64,000 nucleotides of DNA from the NCBI RefSeq assembly GCF_025642785.1, contig NZ_JANZKU010000004.1:186001-250000 (forward strand), written 5' to 3'. This document shows, one piece after another, positions 42,739 to 57,276 of the stretch. Origin of the DNA: Pseudomonas sp. RIT-PI-AD (GTDB lineage Bacteria; Pseudomonadota; Gammaproteobacteria; Pseudomonadales; Pseudomonadaceae). A program made the position numbers and the translations under genes. The notes below the pieces were generated by a model. That model was given only the letters and a program-made list of their open reading frames with translations, searched no databases and was not told the origin of the DNA. Position 1 is the first letter of the stretch. The number at the start of each line of letters is the position of its first letter.

Positions 42739-43689
42739 TCAAGGCGCGCCGTAGCTCATCAGGCGGTCGTAGCGGCGAACCAACAGCGAGTCGATGTCCA
42801 GCTCGCGCAGGTGGGCGAGTTGCGCACCGAGTTCCTCGCGCAGGGATTCGGCCATCGCCGCCGGGTCGCGGTGCGCGCCACCCAGGGGTTCGCCGATCAC
42901 CTTGTCGACGATGCCCAGGCCTTTCAGGCGCTCGGCGGTGATGCCCATGGCCTCCGCCGCGTCGGCGGCCTTCTCCGCGGTTTTCCACAGGATCGAGGCG
43001 CAGCCTTCCGGGGAAATCACCGAATAAGTGGAGTACTGCAGCATGTTCAGGCTGTCGCATACGCCGATCGCCAGGGCGCCGCCGGAACCGCCCTCGCCGA
43101 TCACCGTGGCGATGATCGGCGTCTTCAGGCGCGCCATCACCCGCAGGTTCCAGGCGATGGCCTCGCTCTGGTTGCGTTCTTCGGCGTCGATGCCGGGATA
43201 GGCGCCGGGTGTATCGATGAAGGTCAGGATCGGCAGCTTGAAGCGTTCGGCCATCTCCATCAGGCGGCAGGCCTTGCGGTAGCCTTCCGGCCGCGGCATG
43301 CCGAAGTTGCGCCGGACCTTCTCGCGGACTTCGCGGCCCTTCTGGTGGCCGATCACCATCACCGGCTGATCATCCAGGCGCGCCACGCCGCCGACGATGG
43401 CGGCGTCGTCGGAGAAGTGCCGGTCGCCGTGCAGCTCGTCGAACTCGGTGAAGAGGTGCGAGATGTAGTCGAGGGTGTAGGGGCGCTTGGGGTGACGCGC
43501 GAGCTGGGCGATCTGCCAGCTGCTGAGGCTGCCGAAGATGCTTTCGGTGAGGGATTTGCTCTTGTCCTGCAGGCGGGCGATCTCGTCGCCGATGTTCAGG
43601 GCATTGTCGTTGCCGACCAGGCGCAACTCTTCGATCTTGGCTTGCAGGTCGGCGATCGGCTGTTCGAAATCGAGGAAATTCGGGTTCAT
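42739..43689 (-). CDS. accA: Acetyl-CoA carboxylase carboxyltransferase subunit alpha
   Basis: 316 residues, [20 protein letters not shown] at the start. Crotonase-fold carboxyltransferase with [40 protein letters not shown] (residues ~155-174) and the oxyanion segment [15 protein letters not shown]. AccA and AccD transfer the carboxyl group from biotin to acetyl-CoA at the start of fatty acid synthesis. It lies between dnaE and tilS, the usual Pseudomonas arrangement. Confidence 0.98.
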   Translation of the reverse strand: MNPNFLDFEQPIADLQAKIEELRLVGNDNALNIGDEIARLQDKSKSLTESIFGSLSSWQIAQLARHPKRPYTLDYISHLFTEFDELHGDRHFSDDAAIVGGVARLDDQPVMVIGHQKGREVREKVRRNFGMPRPEGYRKACRLMEMAERFKLPILTFIDTPGAYPGIDAEERNQSEAIAWNLRVMARLKTPIIATVIGEGGSGGALAIGVCDSLNMLQYSTYSVISPEGCASILWKTAEKAADAAEAMGITAERLKGLGIVDKVIGEPLGGAHRDPAAMAESLREELGAQLAHLRELDIDSLLVRRYDRLMSYGAP

Positions 43690-43873
43690 AGGCTTCCGTC
43701 GTGCACGTGGGGCCAGGCGGCTGGTTCCATTGGACGCCCTACCTTACGGGATCGGGCGACCAGGGTCGAGCTGACTCAGGGTCTTCGACCGGCGAGCGCC
43801 GCGTCGATTCGGCGCGCCGGCGATTTTCTCGCTACGCGGCGACCGGGCACTCGCAGGCGAGCGCCGGCCCCTT

Positions 43874-47395
<3,522 letters not shown>

Positions 47396-47526
47396 GCGGA
47401 ACCCTTGCGCAGCGGAAACGGCGAGGCGCGATTGTACCGGGACGGGTTCGAAAGCTACAGGCTGGCGGTCGCAACGGGGGCCGTCGCGAGGAAGGGCACA
47501 GAGGATTCAGGGCGAGCCGCCCGGCC

Positions 47527-48150
47527 TCAGGGCAGCGTGACCGCCATGCCGTTGAACGACAGGTAGGCCTCGCGCACCGGTGCGAAGGAATGCCGGTGGA
47601 TCGGGGTCGGCCCCAGGCGCTTGAGGGCGTCCAGGTGCTGGGGCGTGGGATAGCCCTTGTGGGCGGCCATGCCGTAGTCCGGGTAGAGCAGGTGCATCTC
47701 GCCCATTTCCCGGTCGCGGCTGACCTTGGCCAGGATCGAGGCGGCGGCGATCGCCGGAACCTGGCTGTCGCCCTTGATCACCGGCGCGCTGGGCACCGCC
47801 AGCTTCGGGCAACGGTTGCCGTCGATCAACGCGAGACGCGGCAGGACGCTGAGCCCCTCGACCGCCCGCTGCATCGCCAGCATGGTGGCGTGGAGGATGT
47901 TCAGGCGATCGATTTCGTGCACCTCGGCACGGCCCACGAACCAGGCCAGGGCCTTTTCGCGGATTTCCTCGAACAGGGCTTCGCGCCGGGCCTCGCTGAG
48001 CATCTTCGAATCGTTGAGCCCGCGGATCGGGCGCGCCGGATCGAGGATCACCGCGGCCGTGACCACGGGGCCGCACAGGGGGCCGCGACCGACCTCGTCG
48101 ACACCTGCCACCAGTTCTTCCACCAGGGCGAAATCCAGGCCCATCTGCAT
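47527..48150 (-). CDS. rnhB: Ribonuclease HII
   Basis: 207 residues from [19 protein letters not shown]; the ATG overlaps the lpxB stop by one base (TGATG). The first acidic pair is in [16 protein letters not shown] (Asp18, Glu19), then [10 protein letters not shown] and [15 protein letters not shown]. RNase HII nicks at single ribonucleotides and RNA-DNA hybrids. The C-terminal [19 protein letters not shown] motif is intact. Confidence 0.97.
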   Translation of the reverse strand: MQMGLDFALVEELVAGVDEVGRGPLCGPVVTAAVILDPARPIRGLNDSKMLSEARREALFEEIREKALAWFVGRAEVHEIDRLNILHATMLAMQRAVEGLSVLPRLALIDGNRCPKLAVPSAPVIKGDSQVPAIAAASILAKVSRDREMGEMHLLYPDYGMAAHKGYPTPQHLDALKRLGPTPIHRHSFAPVREAYLSFNGMAVTLP

Positions 48151-49283
48151 CAGCGTTCTCCTACCAGGCTCAACACCGCTTCCGCGGCCTGTCCGGACGC
48201 ATCCCGGCGCAAGGTGCGATGGATGGCGTCGAAGGACTCGGTCTGCCGCGAAGGCTCGTCGAGCAAGGGTAACAGGGTTTGTGCCAGGGCTTCCGGCGTC
48301 GCGGCATCCTGGATCAGCTCGGGCACCAGCAACCGGCCGGCGAGCAGGTTGGGCAGCGAGACGTACGGGCTTTTCACCAGACGCTTGAGAATCCGGTAGG
48401 TCATCGGCGCGACGCGGTAGGCCACCACCATCGGCCGCTTGTACAGCAAGGCTTCGAGAGTCGCGGTGCCGGAGGCGATGAGGACCGCGTCGCACGCCGC
48501 CAGCGCGTCATGGGAACGGCCGTCGAGCAGGGTCAGCGGCAGGTCGCGACCGACGAGCATCTGCTCGATCTGGGCGCGCCGCGCGGCATTCGCGCAGGGC
48601 AGCACGAAGCGCATGTCCGGACGCGCCCGCAACAGCCGCTCGGCGCTGTCCAGGAACAACGCCCCCAGCCTCGCCACCTCGCCACCGCGACTGCCGGGCA
48701 ACAGGGCGACCACCGGGCAATCCAGGCGCAGCGCCAGGCGCTCGCGGGCCGCGTGGCGATCGGCCTGCAGCGGGATGGTGTCGGCGAGGGGATGCCCGAC
48801 GAAGCGCACCGGCACCAGGTGCTCGTCGTAGAAGCGCGCCTCGAACGGGAACAGGGTCAGCATCATGTCGCAGGCGTCGCGGATCTTCAGCACACGCTTC
48901 TGCCGCCAGGCCCATACCGAGGGACTGACATAGTGCAGCGTGCGAAGCCCGGCGCGGCGCAGGCACAGTTCGAGGTCGAGGTTGAAGTCCGGCGCATCGA
49001 TGCCGATGACCGCGTCCGGGCGCGCGGCGATCAGCGCGTTGATCAGGCGGCGACGCCTGACCAGCAGTTCCGGAAGACGCCCGAGCACCTCCACCAGGCC
49101 CATGACGGACAGGCGCTCGAGGGGGAAATAGGAGGAAAGGCCTTCGGCCTGCATCAGCGGGCCGCCGACGCCGAGGAAGGATACGTCCGGATGGCGGGCT
49201 TTCAGGGCCTGCATCAGGCCTGCGCCGAGGATGTCGCCGGAAGCTTCGCCAGCGATCAGGGCGATGCGCAATGCCTTGCCCAT
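48150..49283 (-). CDS. lpxB: Lipid-A-disaccharide synthase
   Basis: 377 residues, family GT19. [20 protein letters not shown] at the N-terminus, [28 protein letters not shown] and [20 protein letters not shown] near the C-terminus. It condenses UDP-2,3-diacylglucosamine with lipid X to make the lipid A disaccharide, at the inner membrane surface. The start is 4 bp after the lpxA stop. The order lpxD-fabZ-lpxA-lpxB-rnhB-dnaE is the conserved Raetz-pathway cluster. Confidence 0.98.
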   Translation of the reverse strand: MGKALRIALIAGEASGDILGAGLMQALKARHPDVSFLGVGGPLMQAEGLSSYFPLERLSVMGLVEVLGRLPELLVRRRRLINALIAARPDAVIGIDAPDFNLDLELCLRRAGLRTLHYVSPSVWAWRQKRVLKIRDACDMMLTLFPFEARFYDEHLVPVRFVGHPLADTIPLQADRHAARERLALRLDCPVVALLPGSRGGEVARLGALFLDSAERLLRARPDMRFVLPCANAARRAQIEQMLVGRDLPLTLLDGRSHDALAACDAVLIASGTATLEALLYKRPMVVAYRVAPMTYRILKRLVKSPYVSLPNLLAGRLLVPELIQDAATPEALAQTLLPLLDEPSRQTESFDAIHRTLRRDASGQAAEAVLSLVGER

Positions 49284-49287
49284 GGGG

Positions 49288-50064
49288 TCAGCGGGTGATG
49301 CCGCGGGTGGACGTCTGGATGGAGTCGCGGAATACCGCGACTTCGGGGAACTGCAGGGCTGCCTCGGTCAATTCGGCCAGGGCCTGCTCGACCATCAGCC
49401 CCTGGCGGTAGACCACCTTGTAGGCGCGTCGCAACGCGTGGATCGCCTCGGCGGAGAAACCGCGCCGGCGCATGCCTTCGAAATTCATGCTGCGGGCTTC
49501 GGCCGGGTTGCCGAAGACCGTGACGTAGGCCGGAACGTCCTTGCCGATCGCCGTCCCCATGCCGGAAAAGCTGTGGGCGCCGATGCGGCAGAACTGGTGG
49601 ACAAGGGTGAAGCCCGACAGGATGGCCCAGTCGTCCACGTGCACGTGGCCGGCCAAGGCGGTGTTGTTGACCAGGATGCAGTGGTTGGCGATGACGCTGT
49701 CGTGCCCGATGTGGACGTAGGCCATGAACAGGTTATGGTCGCCGATCGTGGTCTCGGCGCGGTCCTGGACGGTGCCCCGGTGAATGGTCACGCCTTCGCG
49801 GATGGTGTTGTGGTCGCCGATCACCAGGCGGGTGGATTCGCCCTTGTACTTGAGGTCCGGGGTGTCCTCCCCCACCGAGGAGAACTGGAAGATGCGGTTG
49901 TGCTTGCCGATACGAGTGGGGCCCTTGACGATCACGTGCGGGCCGACCACGGTCCCCTCGCCGATTTCCACATCGGGTCCAATGATCGACCAGGGGCCGA
50001 CCTGAACGCCATCCGCCAGCTTTGCCGACGGATCGATGATGGCGCGAGGGTCAATCAAACTCAT
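49288..50064 (-). CDS. lpxA: Acyl-[ACP]-UDP-N-acetylglucosamine O-acyltransferase
   Basis: 258 residues from [18 protein letters not shown]; upstream frames belong to fabZ in another phase. A left-handed parallel beta-helix of hexapeptide repeats ([20 protein letters not shown] and on) is followed by a helical C-terminal domain ([20 protein letters not shown]). The catalytic His lies in the stretch with [21 protein letters not shown]. It adds the 3-hydroxyacyl chain at O-3, the first step of lipid A synthesis. It overlaps fabZ by 4 bp (ATGA). Confidence 0.98.
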   Translation of the reverse strand: MSLIDPRAIIDPSAKLADGVQVGPWSIIGPDVEIGEGTVVGPHVIVKGPTRIGKHNRIFQFSSVGEDTPDLKYKGESTRLVIGDHNTIREGVTIHRGTVQDRAETTIGDHNLFMAYVHIGHDSVIANHCILVNNTALAGHVHVDDWAILSGFTLVHQFCRIGAHSFSGMGTAIGKDVPAYVTVFGNPAEARSMNFEGMRRRGFSAEAIHALRRAYKVVYRQGLMVEQALAELTEAALQFPEVAVFRDSIQTSTRGITR

Positions 50065-50501
50065 AGTTTGCGTTCCGCACAGATGATTTCCGCCGAGCAC
50101 ACCTCTTTGCCGTCGACGCTGGCCTGACACTCGAACTTCCAGATGCTCCGCTTGACGCTGATGAAGGACGCCTCGAGGATCAGTTGGTCGCCGGGCAGGA
50201 CCGGCTGGCGAAAGCGCAGCTTGTCCGAACCCACGAAGTAGTACAGGGTGCCGTCCGCCGGTTTCACGTCGAGCATCTTGAAGCCGAGAATACCCGCCGC
50301 CTGGGCCATCGCCTCGATGATCAGCACGCCCGGCATGATCGGGTGCTCGGGAAAGTGCCCGTTGAAGAACGGCTCGTTGATGCTGACATTCTTGTAGGCG
50401 CGAATGCGCTTGCCTTCGACGTCGAGGTCCACCACCCGATCCACCAGCAGGAAAGGATAGCGGTGCGGCAAGTATTCGCGAATCTCGTTGATGTCCATCA
50501 T
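50061..50501 (-). CDS. fabZ: 3-hydroxyacyl-[ACP] dehydratase FabZ
   Basis: 146-residue hot-dog-fold enzyme. [18 protein letters not shown] is the N-terminal signature; the catalytic His is in [20 protein letters not shown], and the catalytic Glu follows in that helix. It dehydrates 3-hydroxyacyl-ACP in fatty acid synthesis and competes with LpxA/LpxD for that substrate, which fits its place between lpxA and lpxD. A 127-bp spacer separates it from lpxD. Confidence 0.98.
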   Translation of the reverse strand: MMDINEIREYLPHRYPFLLVDRVVDLDVEGKRIRAYKNVSINEPFFNGHFPEHPIMPGVLIIEAMAQAAGILGFKMLDVKPADGTLYYFVGSDKLRFRQPVLPGDQLILEASFISVKRSIWKFECQASVDGKEVCSAEIICAERKL

Positions 50502-50628
50502 GTCCGGGGAAGCCTGTATAGAAAGATAGAAACGCGCGACAGCACGAGGCGTTGCGCGTCAAGACGAAGCGGGGCGGCGGCACAGACCGGCCGGAGCAAT
50601 CCGGCAGGGGCCGACACAATACGGGGAA

Positions 50629-51687
50629 TCAGGCATCAGATGAGGAATCCGCCTCCGAGGTCACTGCGGCCAAGCGCTTTTCCAAGTGCTGCAGACGCTT
50701 CGCCATGTCATCCAGCTGGCGGATGCGCGCGGCGCTTTTCCGCCACTCGGCCGCCGGCTGCATGGCGGTTCCCGAGGAATAGGCGCCGGGCTCGCTGATC
50801 GAACGGGTGACCATGGTCATGCCGGTCACGAAGACGTGATCGCACAATTCGATGTGCCCCACCAGCCCGACCCCGCCAGCCAGCATGCAATGGCGGCCGA
50901 TCTTGGCACTGCCGGAGATGCCCACGCAGGCGGCCATGGCCGTGTGGTCGCCGATCTGCACGTTGTGCGCGATCATGATCTGGTTGTCCAGCTTGACCCC
51001 ATTGCCGATGACGGTGTCAGCCAGGGCGCCGCGGTCGATGGTGGTATTGGCGCCGATTTCCACATCGTCGCCGATGAGGACGCCACCGATCTGGGCGATC
51101 TTCTGCCAGACGCCTTTTTCGTTGGCGAACCCGAAGCCCTCGCCCCCGATCACCGCGCCGGACTGGATCACCACCCGCGCGCCGATGGTCACATCGTGAT
51201 AGAGGGTGACCCGCGGGGCCAACCAGCCGCCCTCGCCTATTTGGCTGCGGGCGCCGACGACGCAATGGGCGCCGATGGTCACCCCGGCACCGATGCGGGC
51301 ACCGGCCTCGATGACCGCGTAGGCACCGACACTGGCGCTGGCATCCACCTGGGCGTCGGCCGCGATCAGCGCCGTCGGATGAATTCCGGGCCGCGCCTGC
51401 GGCTTGGCATCGAACAGATGGGACAGCTCGGCGTAGGCCAGATAAGGATTGTCCACCACCAGCGCGCTGCCGTGAAAGCCTTCGGCATCGGCAGCGGTCA
51501 GCAGGACCGCGGCGGCACGGGTATCGGCGAGAAACTTGCGGTACTGGGGATTGGCCAGGAAAGACAAATGGCCAGGGCCCGCCTCCTGCAAGGTGGCGAG
51601 CCCTTCGATGCGCACCTCGGCATCGCCCTGCAGGCGACCGCCGAGGCGTTCGGCCAGTTGGCCGAGGGTGAAAACCATCGCGCTCAT
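50629..51687 (-). CDS. lpxD: UDP-3-O-(3-hydroxymyristoyl)glucosamine N-acyltransferase
   Basis: 352 residues. The N-terminal uridine-binding domain ([40 protein letters not shown]) is followed by a hexapeptide beta-helix (~105-300) with the catalytic His in [20 protein letters not shown], and a C-terminal helix that contacts acyl carrier protein. LpxD adds the N-linked acyl chain in lipid A. Start MSAMVF at 51687, with the second Met at 51678 also possible. It starts 3 bp after the skp stop. Confidence 0.97.
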   Translation of the reverse strand: MSAMVFTLGQLAERLGGRLQGDAEVRIEGLATLQEAGPGHLSFLANPQYRKFLADTRAAAVLLTAADAEGFHGSALVVDNPYLAYAELSHLFDAKPQARPGIHPTALIAADAQVDASASVGAYAVIEAGARIGAGVTIGAHCVVGARSQIGEGGWLAPRVTLYHDVTIGARVVIQSGAVIGGEGFGFANEKGVWQKIAQIGGVLIGDDVEIGANTTIDRGALADTVIGNGVKLDNQIMIAHNVQIGDHTAMAACVGISGSAKIGRHCMLAGGVGLVGHIELCDHVFVTGMTMVTRSISEPGAYSSGTAMQPAAEWRKSAARIRQLDDMAKRLQHLEKRLAAVTSEADSSSDA

Positions 51688-51689
51688 GA

Positions 51690-52193
51690 TCAGCGCAGCT
51701 GGTTCATGCGCTCGATGACTTGGCGGGTGATGTCGTACTGCGGCTTCACGTCGACCACCGCACCGCGCTCCAGCACCAGGTCATAGGAACCTTTCTTCAA
51801 CACTTCCTCGACGGCCTTGTCCAGCTTCGGCTTGAGCTGCTTGAGCATGTCGCGATCGGAAGCGGCCTTGGCCTCGTTGAGCTCCTTGGACTGGAACTGG
51901 AAGTCACGCGCCTTCTGCTTGAACTCGAGCTCGAGGCGTTCGCGCTCGGCCTGCTGCATCTTCTCGCCTTCCTTGGATACGCGGTCCTGGATGCGCTTGG
52001 CATCGCTTTCGAGGGTTTTCAACTTATTCAGCTGCGGGCCGAATTTCTTCTCCGCATCCACGGCATATTTCTTCGCCGCATCGGATTCCAGCAGCGCCAT
52101 CTGGTAGTTCAGCACGGCGATCTTCATCTCGGCGAAGGCCGGATTCGCCAGCAACACGGCGCTGAACAGGACGAGTTGGGTCAACTTACGCAC
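51690..52193 (-). CDS. skp: Periplasmic chaperone Skp/OmpH
   Basis: 167 residues: a signal peptide ([21 protein letters not shown]) and a mature chain with a small beta trimerisation part and two long helices forming tentacles ([20 protein letters not shown] to [20 protein letters not shown]). Skp binds unfolded outer-membrane proteins between the Sec translocon and BamA. It is directly downstream of bamA by 49 bp, as at PA3648-PA3647, and upstream of lpxD. Confidence 0.95.
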   Translation of the reverse strand: MRKLTQLVLFSAVLLANPAFAEMKIAVLNYQMALLESDAAKKYAVDAEKKFGPQLNKLKTLESDAKRIQDRVSKEGEKMQQAERERLELEFKQKARDFQFQSKELNEAKAASDRDMLKQLKPKLDKAVEEVLKKGSYDLVLERGAVVDVKPQYDITRQVIERMNQLR

Positions 52194-52242
52194 AATGGCA
52201 CTCCTGCAACAAATACTGTTGCCTGTATCGACGATCGAAGGA

Positions 52243-54630
52243 TCAGAAGGTTTGGCCCAGGGAGAACTGGAATATCTGCGTATCCCCGTCGTCCGGTTTC
52301 TTGATCGGCATGCCCAGGCTGAAGCTCAAGGGCCCCAGTGCGGTGATCCAGGTCAGGCCGACGCCTACGGAACTGGCCAAATCGCCAGCGTTCAAGCTAC
52401 TGCAATCCTTGGCACCGGACGGGCAACTGGTGTCGAAGACGTTACCGACGTCCCAAAACAACACCGTGCGCAACTGGCGCTGATCTTTGACGAACGGCAG
52501 CGGGAAGAGCAATTCCACGCCGCCTTGAACCAGCACGTTGCCGCCGAAGGACAACGGGTCCTGGTCGGGGTCGGTGCAACGCCCCTTGGAGTCACACTGC
52601 CCCGAGGGCAGTCTCCCATTCGGACCATAGGCGACGCTGGGCGTGCTGCGGGGACCGAGGGTGCTGTCCTTGAACCCGCGCACCGAGTTGAAACCGCCGG
52701 CGTAGTAGTGCTCGTAGAACGGCAGCTCGGAAGTGGAACCGAAACTATCGCCATAGCCGAGCTCAGTGTGGAAGCGCAGCGAGGTGGTCTGGGTCAGAGG
52801 GGCGAAGATCTGACCGCGATAATCGAGCTTGTAGAACGACAGGTCGCTGCCCGGAACCGTGGTTTCGAACACCAGGCTCTGGGAATGGCCGCGCGTGGCC
52901 ATCACGCCCTTGTTCAGGGTCGACTCTGACCAACCGGCGGAGGCCTTGAAGTTCAGGTAGCTGTCGCCTTCGTTGTCGATGAAGTCGTAGATTTCGTTGA
53001 CGGTGTAGCGACCGGTGTCGATGCTGTCCTGCTGGGCACTCAAGCCGAAGGTCAGGCGCGACGTTTCGCTGATCGGATAACCGACGTTGACCCCCGCACC
53101 CAGGCTGTTGACCGAGTAGCTGGAGATATCGACATCCAGATCGTCATAGTCGGTTTTGCGGTAGAAGGCGTTGTAGCCAAGGCTGACGCCATCGACGGTC
53201 CAGTAGGGATCGACGAAGCTGAAGTTGTAGCGGCTCTGGTATTCGCTGCGGGTGAGGCCGATGCTCACCTTGTTGCCGGTACCGAGGAAGTTGTTCTGGC
53301 TGATCGAACCGCCGAGGATCAGGCCTGCGCTCTGGGCGAAGCCCACGCTCGCGGTGATGGAACCGGACGGTTGTTCCTCGACGCTGTAGTTGACGTCGAC
53401 CTGATCGTCGGAGCCCGGTACCTGCGGCGTCTCGACGTTGACTTCCTTGAAGAAGCCCAGGCGCTCCAGGCGCGTCTTGGACTGGTCGATCAGATAGGTG
53501 GAGGCCCAGCCGCCCTCCATCTGGCGCATCTCGCGACGCAGCACTTCGTCTTCGGTCTTGGTGTTGCCGCGGAAGTTGATGCGGTTCACGTACGCCCGCT
53601 TGCCCGGGTCGACGACGAAGGTCAGGGATACGGTCTTGTCTTCGTCGTGGGGCTCGGGTACGCCGTTGACGTTGGCGAAGGTGTAGCCCTCGTTGCCCAG
53701 GCGGCGGGTGATCAGCTCGGAGGTGGTGGTCATCACCTTGCGCGAGAACACTTGGCCCGGCTTGGCCAGCAACAACCCCTTGACCTCGTCTTCCGGGACC
53801 TTGAGATCGCCGGAGAGCTTGACGTCGCGCACCGTGTACTTCTCGCCTTCGGCGATGTTCACGGTGATGTAGACGTGCTTCTTGTCGGGGGTGATGGATA
53901 CCTGGGTCGAGGAAATATCCATATTGATGTAGCCGCGGTCGAGGTAGTAGGAGCGCAGTCGCTCCAGATCGCCGGACAGCTTTTCGCGAGCGTACTTGTC
54001 GTCGTTCTTGAAGAACGACAGCCAGTTGGTGGTCTTCAGCTCGAACAGGCCATTCAGGTCTTCGTCGGAGAAGACCGTGTTGCCCACCACGTTGATGTGC
54101 TGGATCGCCGCCACCGTGCCTTCGTTGATGTTGATCTTCAGCGCGACGCGGTTGCGGGGCTGAGGAATCACCTCGGCATCGATCTCGGCGGAATAACGAC
54201 CCTGCGCCACGTATTGGCGCTGCAGCTCGTTACGAACCCCTTCGAGGGTGGCGCGCTGGAAAATCTCGCCTTCGGCCAGGCCCGATTGGTTGAGGCCCTT
54301 GAGCAGATCCTCGCTGGAAATCGCTTTGTTGCCTTCGATTTCGATGCTGGAAATAGACGGCCTTTCCACCACGCTGATGACCAGGACATTGCCATCGCGG
54401 CCGAGCTGGATGTCCTGGAAAAAGCCTGTCTTGAACAGGGAACGGGTAGCGTCCACCAGGCGGCGGTCGTCAGCCTGTTCGCCGACGTTGAGTGGCAGGG
54501 CACCGAACACGCTGCCGGCGGAAACCCGCTGCAGGCCGTTTACACGGATGTCGGAGATGGTGAAGGACTCGGCGTGAACCTCAGAGATCATGAGTGCGGC
54601 AAGCACCGCAGGTAGCAGCAGGCGTTTCAT
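52243..54630 (-). CDS. bamA: Outer-membrane protein assembly factor BamA (Opr86)
   Basis: 795 residues. A signal peptide ends SEVHAE, then five POTRA domains (residues ~23-425) begin FTISDIRVNGLQRVSAGSVF, and a 16-strand Omp85 barrel follows with motifs GGFNSVRGF (VRGF loop, conserved in the family) and the last strand ending FQFSLGQTF. BamA is the core of the BAM machine that inserts outer-membrane proteins. It lies between rseP and skp. Confidence 0.99.
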   Translation of the reverse strand: MKRLLLPAVLAALMISEVHAESFTISDIRVNGLQRVSAGSVFGALPLNVGEQADDRRLVDATRSLFKTGFFQDIQLGRDGNVLVISVVERPSISSIEIEGNKAISSEDLLKGLNQSGLAEGEIFQRATLEGVRNELQRQYVAQGRYSAEIDAEVIPQPRNRVALKININEGTVAAIQHINVVGNTVFSDEDLNGLFELKTTNWLSFFKNDDKYAREKLSGDLERLRSYYLDRGYINMDISSTQVSITPDKKHVYITVNIAEGEKYTVRDVKLSGDLKVPEDEVKGLLLAKPGQVFSRKVMTTTSELITRRLGNEGYTFANVNGVPEPHDEDKTVSLTFVVDPGKRAYVNRINFRGNTKTEDEVLRREMRQMEGGWASTYLIDQSKTRLERLGFFKEVNVETPQVPGSDDQVDVNYSVEEQPSGSITASVGFAQSAGLILGGSISQNNFLGTGNKVSIGLTRSEYQSRYNFSFVDPYWTVDGVSLGYNAFYRKTDYDDLDVDISSYSVNSLGAGVNVGYPISETSRLTFGLSAQQDSIDTGRYTVNEIYDFIDNEGDSYLNFKASAGWSESTLNKGVMATRGHSQSLVFETTVPGSDLSFYKLDYRGQIFAPLTQTTSLRFHTELGYGDSFGSTSELPFYEHYYAGGFNSVRGFKDSTLGPRSTPSVAYGPNGRLPSGQCDSKGRCTDPDQDPLSFGGNVLVQGGVELLFPLPFVKDQRQLRTVLFWDVGNVFDTSCPSGAKDCSSLNAGDLASSVGVGLTWITALGPLSFSLGMPIKKPDDGDTQIFQFSLGQTF

Positions 54631-54702
54631 GAGGTCCTTTTTTCCAACGGATTATAAGGAATCCGCCGACACAGCGCGGCGGACTCGGAATTCGGCGTCA
54701 CG

Positions 54703-56055
54703 TTACAGACGACTCAGATCGTTGACCAAGGCGAGCAACATCACCCCAACGACCAGACTGATGCCGATCTGCACACCCCAGGCCTGCACTCGCTCCGACA
54801 CCGGACGTCCACGCGCCCACTCGACCAGATAGAACAGCAAATGCCCCCCATCGAGTACGGGGATCGGCAAAAGATTGAGCACTCCAAGGCTTATGCTCAG
54901 GTAGGCGAGGAAATTCAGAAACTCCCCTACCCCGGACTGGGCTGAAGCGCCCGCCACTTTAGCAATGGTTATCGGCCCACTCAAGTTTTTTACCGAGAGC
55001 TCGCCGAGCAGCATTTTCTTTAGGGAATCCAGGGTTAGCACACTCATGGACCAGGTTCTGGAAAAGGCTTCCCCCAGCCCGTCCAGAATGCCGAAGCGTA
55101 CCTCGCGGATCATTTCCGGCGGCCACTCGACCATCTGGGGACCCGCCCCCAGGTAGCCGCTGCGAGCCTTGCCCTCGCCCCGGGCACTCAGGGTCACCGG
55201 TACGTCGAGGCGCTGGCCGGCCCGCTCGATGCCCAGCGTAACGGCGGATTCGGGCCGCGCGCGCAGCCACTCGACCAACTGCTGCCAGTCCTGAACGGCC
55301 TGGCCGTCCAGAGTCAGGATGCGATCTCCAGGCGACAGTCCGACCGCTTCGGCCGGGCTGTCGGGGGCGATTTCGGCGAGCACCGCGGGCATCGCCGGGC
55401 GCCACGGGCGTATCCCCAACGAACCGATCGGATCCGGCTCCTCTTCACCCTGCAGCCAATCCTTGACCTCGACCCGGTGCAGGGTTTCCACGGTGGAGCC
55501 CTTTTCGAGCACGCTGAAATCGAGGGTGCCGCTTTCGCCGAGACGACGCACCAGTTGCAGATTCACCGCCGACCAGCCACTGATCCGCTTGCCATTCACC
55601 GCGACGATTTCCTGATCGGCGGCGAGCCCGGCTTCCGCCGCGGGGCTGGCGGGCTGGACCGAACCGATCAGCGGGCGCAGTTGCTGGCTGCCCAGCATCG
55701 CGAGGACCCAGAAGAAGAGCAACGCCAGTAGGAAGTTGGCGATGGGCCCGGCGGCGACGATGGCAATGCGCTGGCCGACGGTTTTCCGATTGAACGCCTG
55801 ATCGAGCCATTCGGCAGGCACTTCGGCCTCGCGCTCGTCGAGCATCTTGACGTAGCCGCCCAGGGGAATCGCGGCGAGGACGAATTCGGTGCCCTGGCGG
55901 TCGTGCCAGCGCAACAGCGGCCGCCCGAAGCCGACGGAGAACCGCAGCACCTTCACGCCGCAACGGCGAGCGACCCAGAAATGCCCGAACTCATGGAAGG
56001 TGACCAGCACGCCGAGCGCGATCAGGGTGCCGAGAATCATGTAAAGCGTGGTCAT
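54703..56055 (-). CDS. rseP: Site-2 protease RseP (MucP)
   Basis: 450 residues, inner-membrane zinc protease with the active site LVTFHEFGHFWVARRCG (residues ~18-34, HExxH) near the N-terminus and the third ligand in LPIPVLDGGHLLFY (LDG). Two PDZ domains lie between (ASPAAEAGLAADQEIVAVNG and PDSPAEAVGLSPGDRILTLD). In P. aeruginosa MucP cleaves MucA after AlgW and frees AlgU (RpoE), the envelope stress sigma factor, so it links to alginate control. dxr is 30 bp upstream on the same strand. Confidence 0.96.
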   Translation of the reverse strand: MTTLYMILGTLIALGVLVTFHEFGHFWVARRCGVKVLRFSVGFGRPLLRWHDRQGTEFVLAAIPLGGYVKMLDEREAEVPAEWLDQAFNRKTVGQRIAIVAAGPIANFLLALLFFWVLAMLGSQQLRPLIGSVQPASPAAEAGLAADQEIVAVNGKRISGWSAVNLQLVRRLGESGTLDFSVLEKGSTVETLHRVEVKDWLQGEEEPDPIGSLGIRPWRPAMPAVLAEIAPDSPAEAVGLSPGDRILTLDGQAVQDWQQLVEWLRARPESAVTLGIERAGQRLDVPVTLSARGEGKARSGYLGAGPQMVEWPPEMIREVRFGILDGLGEAFSRTWSMSVLTLDSLKKMLLGELSVKNLSGPITIAKVAGASAQSGVGEFLNFLAYLSISLGVLNLLPIPVLDGGHLLFYLVEWARGRPVSERVQAWGVQIGISLVVGVMLLALVNDLSRL

Positions 56056-56085
56056 CGTAATCCTCCGGAACCAAGGCCCGACCGA

Positions 56086-57276
56086 TCAGCCGGCATGGCG
56101 CATCAGCCATGTCCGCGCCGCGGCGCGGGCGCACTCGTCGACGGCCAGCACCGCCTCGAGGCTATCCAGCGGCTGTACCGGCTCGCGGGCGAGAACGTCG
56201 TCGATGATACTCGCGATTTCGGTGAAGCGGATGCGCCGCTCCAGGAAAGCCGCGACCGCCACTTCGTTGGCGGCGTTCAGCAGGGCCGGCGCGCTGCCGC
56301 CACACTCGGCGGCCTGGCGGGCCAGACGCAGACAGGGAAAGCGCTGTTCGTCCGGGGCCTGAAAGTCCAGGCGCCCGATGGCGAACAAGTCGAGCGGCGA
56401 CACCCCGGAGTCGATCCGCTGCGGCCAGGACAGAGCGTGGCTGATCGGCGTGCGCATGTCGGGGTTGCCCAGTTGCGCCAGCACTGAACCGTCCACGTAA
56501 TCCACCAGGGAGTGGATGACGCTCTGCGGATGGATCACCACCTCCACCTGGGAAGGCCGCGCGTCGAACAGCCAGCAGGCTTCGATCAGTTCCAATCCCT
56601 TGTTCATCATGCTGGCGGAGTCCACGGAGATCTTCCGTCCCATGGACCAGTTGGGGTGGGCGCACGCCTGTTCGGGCGTCACCGCGGCGAGTCGCTCTGC
56701 CGGCGTCTCGCGGAAGGGGCCGCCCGAGGCGGTCAGCAGGATGCGGCGCACGCCGACCTGCCCCAGGCCTTGGGCGTAGTCGCCCGGCAGGCACTGGAAA
56801 ATCGCATTGTGCTCACTGTCGATGGGCAACAGCAGCGCACCGCTGGTACGCACGGCCTGCATGAACAGCGCGCCGGACATCACCAGGGCTTCCTTGTTGG
56901 CCAGCAGGATGCGCTTGCCGGCCTGCACGGCCGCGAGGGTCGGCTTGAGGCCGGCCGCGCCGACGATGGCCGCCATCACCGCGTCCACCTCGGGGTGCGC
57001 CGCCACCTCGCACAACCCGGATTCGCCCCAGAGCACCCGGGTCGACAATCCGGCGCCGGCGAGCGCGTCCTGCAGGCGACGCGCGGTCTCGGGCTCGGGC
57101 ACCACGGCGAAATGCGGCCGATGGCTCAGGCACAGCGCCTTCAACTCGTCCAGACGGCTGAAGCCGGTCAAGGCGAAGGCCTGATAGCGTTCCGGATGGC
57201 GGGCGATCACATCCAGGGTACTGAGGCCGATGGAGCCAGTGGCGCCGAGTACGGTAATCCGTTGGGATCGGGTCAC
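56086..57276 (-). CDS. dxr: 1-deoxy-D-xylulose 5-phosphate reductoisomerase
   Basis: 396 residues from a GTG start at 57276 ([17 protein letters not shown]), overlapping the cdsA stop (GTGA). The NADPH loop [40 protein letters not shown] and the metal/substrate region [20 protein letters not shown] are all present. Dxr makes 2-C-methyl-D-erythritol 4-phosphate in the MEP pathway. The longer frame up to 57699 is the cdsA gene read in another phase. Confidence 0.97.
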   Translation of the reverse strand: MTRSQRITVLGATGSIGLSTLDVIARHPERYQAFALTGFSRLDELKALCLSHRPHFAVVPEPETARRLQDALAGAGLSTRVLWGESGLCEVAAHPEVDAVMAAIVGAAGLKPTLAAVQAGKRILLANKEALVMSGALFMQAVRTSGALLLPIDSEHNAIFQCLPGDYAQGLGQVGVRRILLTASGGPFRETPAERLAAVTPEQACAHPNWSMGRKISVDSASMMNKGLELIEACWLFDARPSQVEVVIHPQSVIHSLVDYVDGSVLAQLGNPDMRTPISHALSWPQRIDSGVSPLDLFAIGRLDFQAPDEQRFPCLRLARQAAECGGSAPALLNAANEVAVAAFLERRIRFTEIASIIDDVLAREPVQPLDSLEAVLAVDECARAAARTWLMRHAG